Assembly: GCA_040081075.1 (NCBI GenBank)
Contig: JBEBHJ010000085.1
Span: 1-10,090 of the forward strand
Reading direction: 5' to 3'
Origin: JANJUB01 sp040081075
GTDB taxonomy: Bacteria > Armatimonadota > Fimbriimonadia > Fimbriimonadales > Fimbriimonadaceae
Length of the DNA stretch: 10,090 bases
Under the pieces are notes generated by a model that had not been told where the DNA came from, made no database searches, and saw only the letters and a list, made by a program, of their open reading frames with translations. The position numbers and the translations under genes are program-made. Positions 6,948-10,090 of the stretch are shown here, in pieces; position 1 is the stretch's first letter, and every line of letters begins with the position of its first letter.

Positions 6948-9116
6948 TTGCACGATGATGCATTGGTTCGCCAAACTATTGTGGTGACGCCAACGCGCCC
7001 TGAGTTTTTGCATCTGAGCCAGTTTGAGAAGGTGCTCTTTTATCTGCTTGCGTTTGGCTCTCTTGCCTATGCCGCCTGGCAGATCATTCAGCGCATAAAG
7101 GTCTGGCAAAAAGGGAAGGCGCTTGGGGAGACGGCGAGCGGGTGGCGGTATTGGGTTCCTAGTGCGACCCAGTTAAAGGGATGGTTGGGTCGAGTTCACA
7201 CCTACATCATCGCTCAAAAGAAAGTGAAATCGAGCCGCAAGAAATCGGGGGCGCCGATGCACTTGCTCATTTTTTACGGGTTTCTTTCGCTTCTTTTGGC
7301 TACCACCCTTTTGGCTTTGGCGACTTATGCGCCTTTGATTGGCTTGCCGAACTTTCACAAGGGCACGTATTATCAGTTTTACGAGCTAACTTTTGATGTG
7401 TTGGGGTTACTCTTCGTAGTCGGGGTTTGTTGGGCGATTTTCAGGCGGCTACAGCTTGGATCGCAGGATTTGGGAGACGCGGGGCTGAAATCTGAGGATG
7501 CAACTCAGCGCACGAAACAGGCGGTAGATCATCGGCGGCGGCCGATCAGCGGAGCGACGAGCGATCTCTTGGTTTTGGTTTTGCTCCTGCTTATTGGAGT
7601 TACGGGATATCTTTTAGAGGCGGCCCGAATTGGGAACACGCCAACAAGTTCGGACCAGTGGTCGGTGATTGGTAACTTGGTTTCGCCGATTTTTGCAGGG
7701 GTATCTGCTTCGGGATACAAGCTCATGTGGTGGTTCCATATGGTTTGGGTTTTCGTTTTCTTTACGATAATTCCACGGCTACGGATTCGGCATATTTTGA
7801 TGGCGATCGCTTCGGCATCGGGCGCCCCCGAACGGGCAATGGGGCACCTAGAGCCCATTTCGATGGAAGAAGTCGAGAAAACGGGTCAGATTGGGGCTTC
7901 AACTGCGGCCGATCTTTCTCGCTGGCACTTAATGTCTTTGGATGCTTGCATGGAGTGCGGGCGATGCACTGAGGTTTGTCCGGCTTGGAATGTGGGCAAG
8001 GCTCTGAATCCGAAGCAAGTAGTCCAGGACGTTCGGTCTGCCATGGCGGATGGGACGAACATAGCGGCGGCGATTAGCGAGGAAGCGCTGTGGCAATGTA
8101 CGACTTGCAATGCGTGTGCCGAGGCTTGTCCGGTCTTGATTCGGCACGTTGATTTGATCGTTGATACTCGGCGGAACCTGGTTGCGGAAGGGAAGTTGAG
8201 TGGGACTTCGGCGGTGATGCTTCGGCAAACCGGTTCCACGGGGAACGCCTGGGGCGCGCCTCGTTCGAGTCGAGAAGATTGGATGAAGGGGCTTGAGATC
8301 CCGTTGTGCCGCGATGGAAAGCCGTTTGAATACTTGTTCTGGGTTGGCTGCGCGGGAGCAACGGATCCAGGCGCGATCAAGACGACGAAAGCGGTTGCTG
8401 AGTTGCTACTGAAGGCAGGCGTTAGATTCGCGTGCTTGGGCCAAGAGGAAGCCTGCACGGGCGATCCGGCGCGACGGGTGGGCGACGAGTTTACTTTCCA
8501 AGAGAAGGCGATGGAGAACCTTTCTGTGTTCGAGCAATACGGGGTGAAGAAGGTGGTTACAGCCTGCCCACACTGCTTTAACTCGCTAAGGAATGAATAC
8601 GAGAATCCGCTGGGAACGAAATCGGAAGATCCGCTTACGGGTCGCAAAATGGAAGTTTTTCATCACACGCAGCTTCTGCAGGATTTGATCGCTTCAGGAA
8701 AATTGAAGTCGGCGAGTGGGGCGGGAACGGTTTTCCACGATCCATGCTACTTAGGGCGTGTGAATGACGAAGCGGATGCGCCTCGAGCCCTATTAGGCGA
8801 AAAGACCAACTATAACGGACGCTCACCGGACGGATTGGGCGCTTTGATTCGGCCCTCGCAATTGCTTGAGCCGGAATTTTATGCATCCAAAACACGTTGC
8901 TGTGGAGCGGGCGGCGGACGATTGTGGATGGAAGAGCCCAACGATCAACGACCGGGTAACAAGCGGGCAAAGGAACTCCTGGCGACCGGCGCAAAAACGG
9001 TGGCTTTGGGTTGTCCGTTCTGCCGAATCATGTTGGATGCGAGCATAAAGCAGGAAACCGATGAGGAGATCAAGCTGGTTGACTTGGCAGAATTGCTTCA
9101 GGAGGCGAATCGATGA
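6948..9116 (+). CDS. Membrane-bound (Fe-S) oxidoreductase with two CCG domains, FadF/EtfD-like
   Basis: A 722-residue protein. About five membrane helices (near 29-50, 105-127, 147-168, 205-225 and 262-285) form a respiratory nitrate-reductase-gamma-like part. Two [4Fe-4S] motifs follow: C334-C337-C340-C344 and C384-C387-C390-C394, each CxxCxxCxxxC with a following Pro. The C-terminal half has two heterodisulfide-reductase CCG-type domains: the first with Cys468, Cys503 (EEACTGDPARR) and C540-PH-C543; the second with Cys600 (HDPCYLGR), Cys651-Cys652 (RCCGAGGGR) and C689-PF-C692. This order matches Bacillus FadF (YwjF), mycobacterial EtfD and the DUF224 proteins of syntrophs, which are thought to take electrons from electron-transfer flavoprotein during acyl-CoA oxidation and reduce quinone. 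No etfAB genes lie in the window, so the partner is inferred. Start choices in frame are TTG 6948, TTG 6963, GTG 6981 and GTG 6984; none has a Shine-Dalgarno. It overlaps acpS by ATGA. Confidence 0.9.
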   Translation: MHDDALVRQTIVVTPTRPEFLHLSQFEKVLFYLLAFGSLAYAAWQIIQRIKVWQKGKALGETASGWRYWVPSATQLKGWLGRVHTYIIAQKKVKSSRKKSGAPMHLLIFYGFLSLLLATTLLALATYAPLIGLPNFHKGTYYQFYELTFDVLGLLFVVGVCWAIFRRLQLGSQDLGDAGLKSEDATQRTKQAVDHRRRPISGATSDLLVLVLLLLIGVTGYLLEAARIGNTPTSSDQWSVIGNLVSPIFAGVSASGYKLMWWFHMVWVFVFFTIIPRLRIRHILMAIASASGAPERAMGHLEPISMEEVEKTGQIGASTAADLSRWHLMSLDACMECGRCTEVCPAWNVGKALNPKQVVQDVRSAMADGTNIAAAISEEALWQCTTCNACAEACPVLIRHVDLIVDTRRNLVAEGKLSGTSAVMLRQTGSTGNAWGAPRSSREDWMKGLEIPLCRDGKPFEYLFWVGCAGATDPGAIKTTKAVAELLLKAGVRFACLGQEEACTGDPARRVGDEFTFQEKAMENLSVFEQYGVKKVVTACPHCFNSLRNEYENPLGTKSEDPLTGRKMEVFHHTQLLQDLIASGKLKSASGAGTVFHDPCYLGRVNDEADAPRALLGEKTNYNGRSPDGLGALIRPSQLLEPEFYASKTRCCGAGGGRLWMEEPNDQRPGNKRAKELLATGAKTVALGCPFCRIMLDASIKQETDEEIKLVDLAELLQEANR
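9100..9105 (+). promoter_or_regulatory. Strong ribosome binding site of acpS
   Basis: AGGAGG lies 7 bases before the ATG at 9113, inside the last codons of the Fe-S gene. It is the best Shine-Dalgarno in the window and fixes the acpS start. Confidence 0.75.
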
Positions 9117-9433
9117 TTACCGGACTTGGGATTGACCTTGTGGAGTTGGCAAGAATTGCGCAAGCGATGCGAAACCCACGATTTGTTTCGAAGATTTTGA
9201 CGCCTCGCGAGCGAGCATATGACTTGACGGTTCAGTTTGTCGCGGGACGTTGGGCGGCAAAAGAGGCCATCGCCAAGGCTTCTTCGGAGCCGCTGTTTTG
9301 GCAAGAAGTGGAAATTCTGAACGCTAAAAACGGACGCCCGGTTGTGAGCATTCGGGGAAAAGAGACGGGAATTCTCGTTTCGATCACGCACGAGCGAACC
9401 CACGCGGCGGCGGTTGCGGTTGCAAGCGATTAG
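9113..9433 (+). CDS. acpS: Holo-[acyl-carrier-protein] synthase, short form
   Basis: AcpS moves 4'-phosphopantetheine from coenzyme A onto the serine of apo-ACP, switching on fatty-acid synthesis in the cytosol. The metal-binding residues are visible: Asp8 in GLGIDLVEL and Glu51 in GRWAAKEAIAKA; the C-terminal SITHE (90-94) is the normal 'S-[IL]-[ST]-H' motif. At 106 residues it is shorter than the usual 118-126. The shortening lies before the WAAKEA helix (the acid residue is at 51 rather than near 58) and in the loop after it, which lacks the usual 'LGTG' segment. The catalytic core is complete, so it is probably active. ATG overlaps the TGA of the Fe-S gene (ATGA at 9113-9116) and a strong AGGAGG precedes it, so the two are translationally coupled. 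Its stop overlaps that of the convergent methyltransferase. Confidence 0.92.
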   Translation: MITGLGIDLVELARIAQAMRNPRFVSKILTPRERAYDLTVQFVAGRWAAKEAIAKASSEPLFWQEVEILNAKNGRPVVSIRGKETGILVSITHERTHAAAVAVASD

Positions 9434-10090
9434 TAGTTGCGCTTGATCGCTGCGTAATGAACTCGGTCGGTGCTCTCGCGGGGCCGATCGAGCGAGTAAG
9501 CGTGAAAGACCTCGACTTGGCCAAAGCCAGCATCGTCGAGCATGACTCGAATTTCTTCTTCGGTGTATGCGCGCTGAATATGCGTTTCCATAAATTCTTC
9601 CTGGCCGGCCCAGAATTTCATTGTCACCTTAATGATCCGGGTTTCGGGGTTCCAATCACCGCGCCAACGGTATCTCAGGGGGGAATCCTTTTTGAGATGT
9701 TGCTGATCGAACATCCGTTGCTCAAACGCGTAGGCCGTGTTCATATCGAAAATGAAGGACGCGCCCGCGGGCAGGTGCTTACCTACTTGTTTGAGAGCCA
9801 ACGCAAGCTTATCGGGTTCATAAATGTAGTTTAGGCTATCGAAAAACGAGTAGGCGGCGTCGAATTGTTCTCGCTCGCCATTGGGGAATTTGAACTCAAA
9901 GTTAGCGGCGTCGGCAACTTTGTAGCGAATGTTGTACATGGCGTGCTTGGCCTTCTCGGTGGCTTGGGCGATCATGTCGGGGCTTAGGTCGAACCCAGTG
10001 AGGTCAAACCCTTCGTCGGTTAGAAGTTCGCACATGATTCCGGTGCCGCAGCACACGTCTAGGATCTTTTTCGGGCGGACGCCTTGCTTG
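9430..10090 (-). CDS. Class I SAM-dependent methyltransferase, N-terminus outside window
   Basis: The reading frame stays open to the right edge of the window. Bases 10089-10057 encode KQGVRPKKILD directly before VCCGTG, so the GTG at 10056 lies inside SAM-binding motif I and is not the true start; about 25-35 residues are probably missing. Visible in order, counting from the edge: motif I D-V-CCGTG (11-17), the acidic end of strand 2 in GFDLSPDMI (Asp34), the VADAANF motif with Asp62, and motif IV QFDAAYSFFDSLNYI (Asp79 onward). The C-terminal half is the family's beta-rich insert and ends in RVHYAAIKRNY. This is the methyltransferase-11/25 type found in many bacteria; the substrate cannot be told and could be a small molecule, quinone or protein. 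It is convergent with acpS, the stops sharing bases 9430-9433 (TTAG). Confidence 0.88.
   Translation of the reverse strand, partial: KQGVRPKKILDVCCGTGIMCELLTDEGFDLTGFDLSPDMIAQATEKAKHAMYNIRYKVADAANFEFKFPNGEREQFDAAYSFFDSLNYIYEPDKLALALKQVGKHLPAGASFIFDMNTAYAFEQRMFDQQHLKKDSPLRYRWRGDWNPETRIIKVTMKFWAGQEEFMETHIQRAYTEEEIRVMLDDAGFGQVEVFHAYSLDRPRESTDRVHYAAIKRNY

Noticed and set aside
7886..8647. Long open frame of 253 codons on the minus strand inside the Fe-S gene
   Set aside because: It is antisense to the CCG and ferredoxin-type domains, whose cysteine motifs are intact on the plus strand; its translation is low-complexity and resembles no family.
9457..9834. Open frame of 125 codons on the plus strand opposite the methyltransferase
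   Set aside because: The minus-strand methyltransferase has clear SAM-binding motifs over the same bases; the plus-strand frame has none.

Overview
The window is bacterial chromosome of moderate GC, densely coded on both strands, with no mobile element, CRISPR array or RNA gene that I can see. The gene content points to a bacterium of the Armatimonadota (Fimbriimonadia-like), or less likely a planctomycete or verrucomicrobium. The main clues are a secreted PSCyt1-PSCyt2-LamG-PSD1 protein next to a Tat-exported DUF1501 protein, a secreted beta-propeller/Ig-like repeat protein, and use of GTG and TTG starts. Clear Shine-Dalgarno sequences are seen only before coupled downstream genes. The lineage is an inference from gene content, not a measured result.

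Layout from left to right. (1) Positions 1-741, +: the C-terminal part of a secreted protein with the end of a TolB/WD40-like propeller and two Ig-like repeats of 94-residue period. (2) Positions 742-813: a short spacer with an inverted repeat around the upstream stop codon and a perfect 20-bp tandem duplication ending just before the next gene. (3) Positions 814-5384, +: a two-gene operon encoding a 1036-residue cytochrome-type PSD1 protein with an inserted LamG domain and a 485-residue DUF1501 protein. This pair is widespread and multi-copy in planctomycete-like bacteria but has no proven function; export and breakdown of complex polysaccharides is the usual guess. (4) Positions 5401-6930, -: a DinB-like metalloprotein and a long, animal-type deoxyribose-phosphate aldolase, separated by a roughly 100-bp spacer made of small palindromes, including two hairpins with the same 3-base loop. 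(5) Positions 6948-9433, +: a membrane Fe-S oxidoreductase of the FadF/EtfD type, probably passing electrons from electron-transfer flavoprotein to the quinone pool, overlapping by ATGA with a short holo-[acyl-carrier-protein] synthase. (6) Positions 9430-10090, -: a class I SAM methyltransferase whose N-terminus lies beyond the window; its stop codon overlaps that of the synthase.

Functional links: the PSD1/DUF1501 pair forms one exported module. The Fe-S oxidoreductase and AcpS are translationally coupled and both touch fatty-acid metabolism (oxidation and synthesis respectively). The aldolase is divergent from the Fe-S gene, with so little space that a shared AT-rich promoter core and leaderless transcripts are likely. 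No obvious defence or otherwise novel system is present. The most intriguing items are the dual-hairpin intergenic element, the 20-bp tandem duplication and the LamG insertion between two helical segments.
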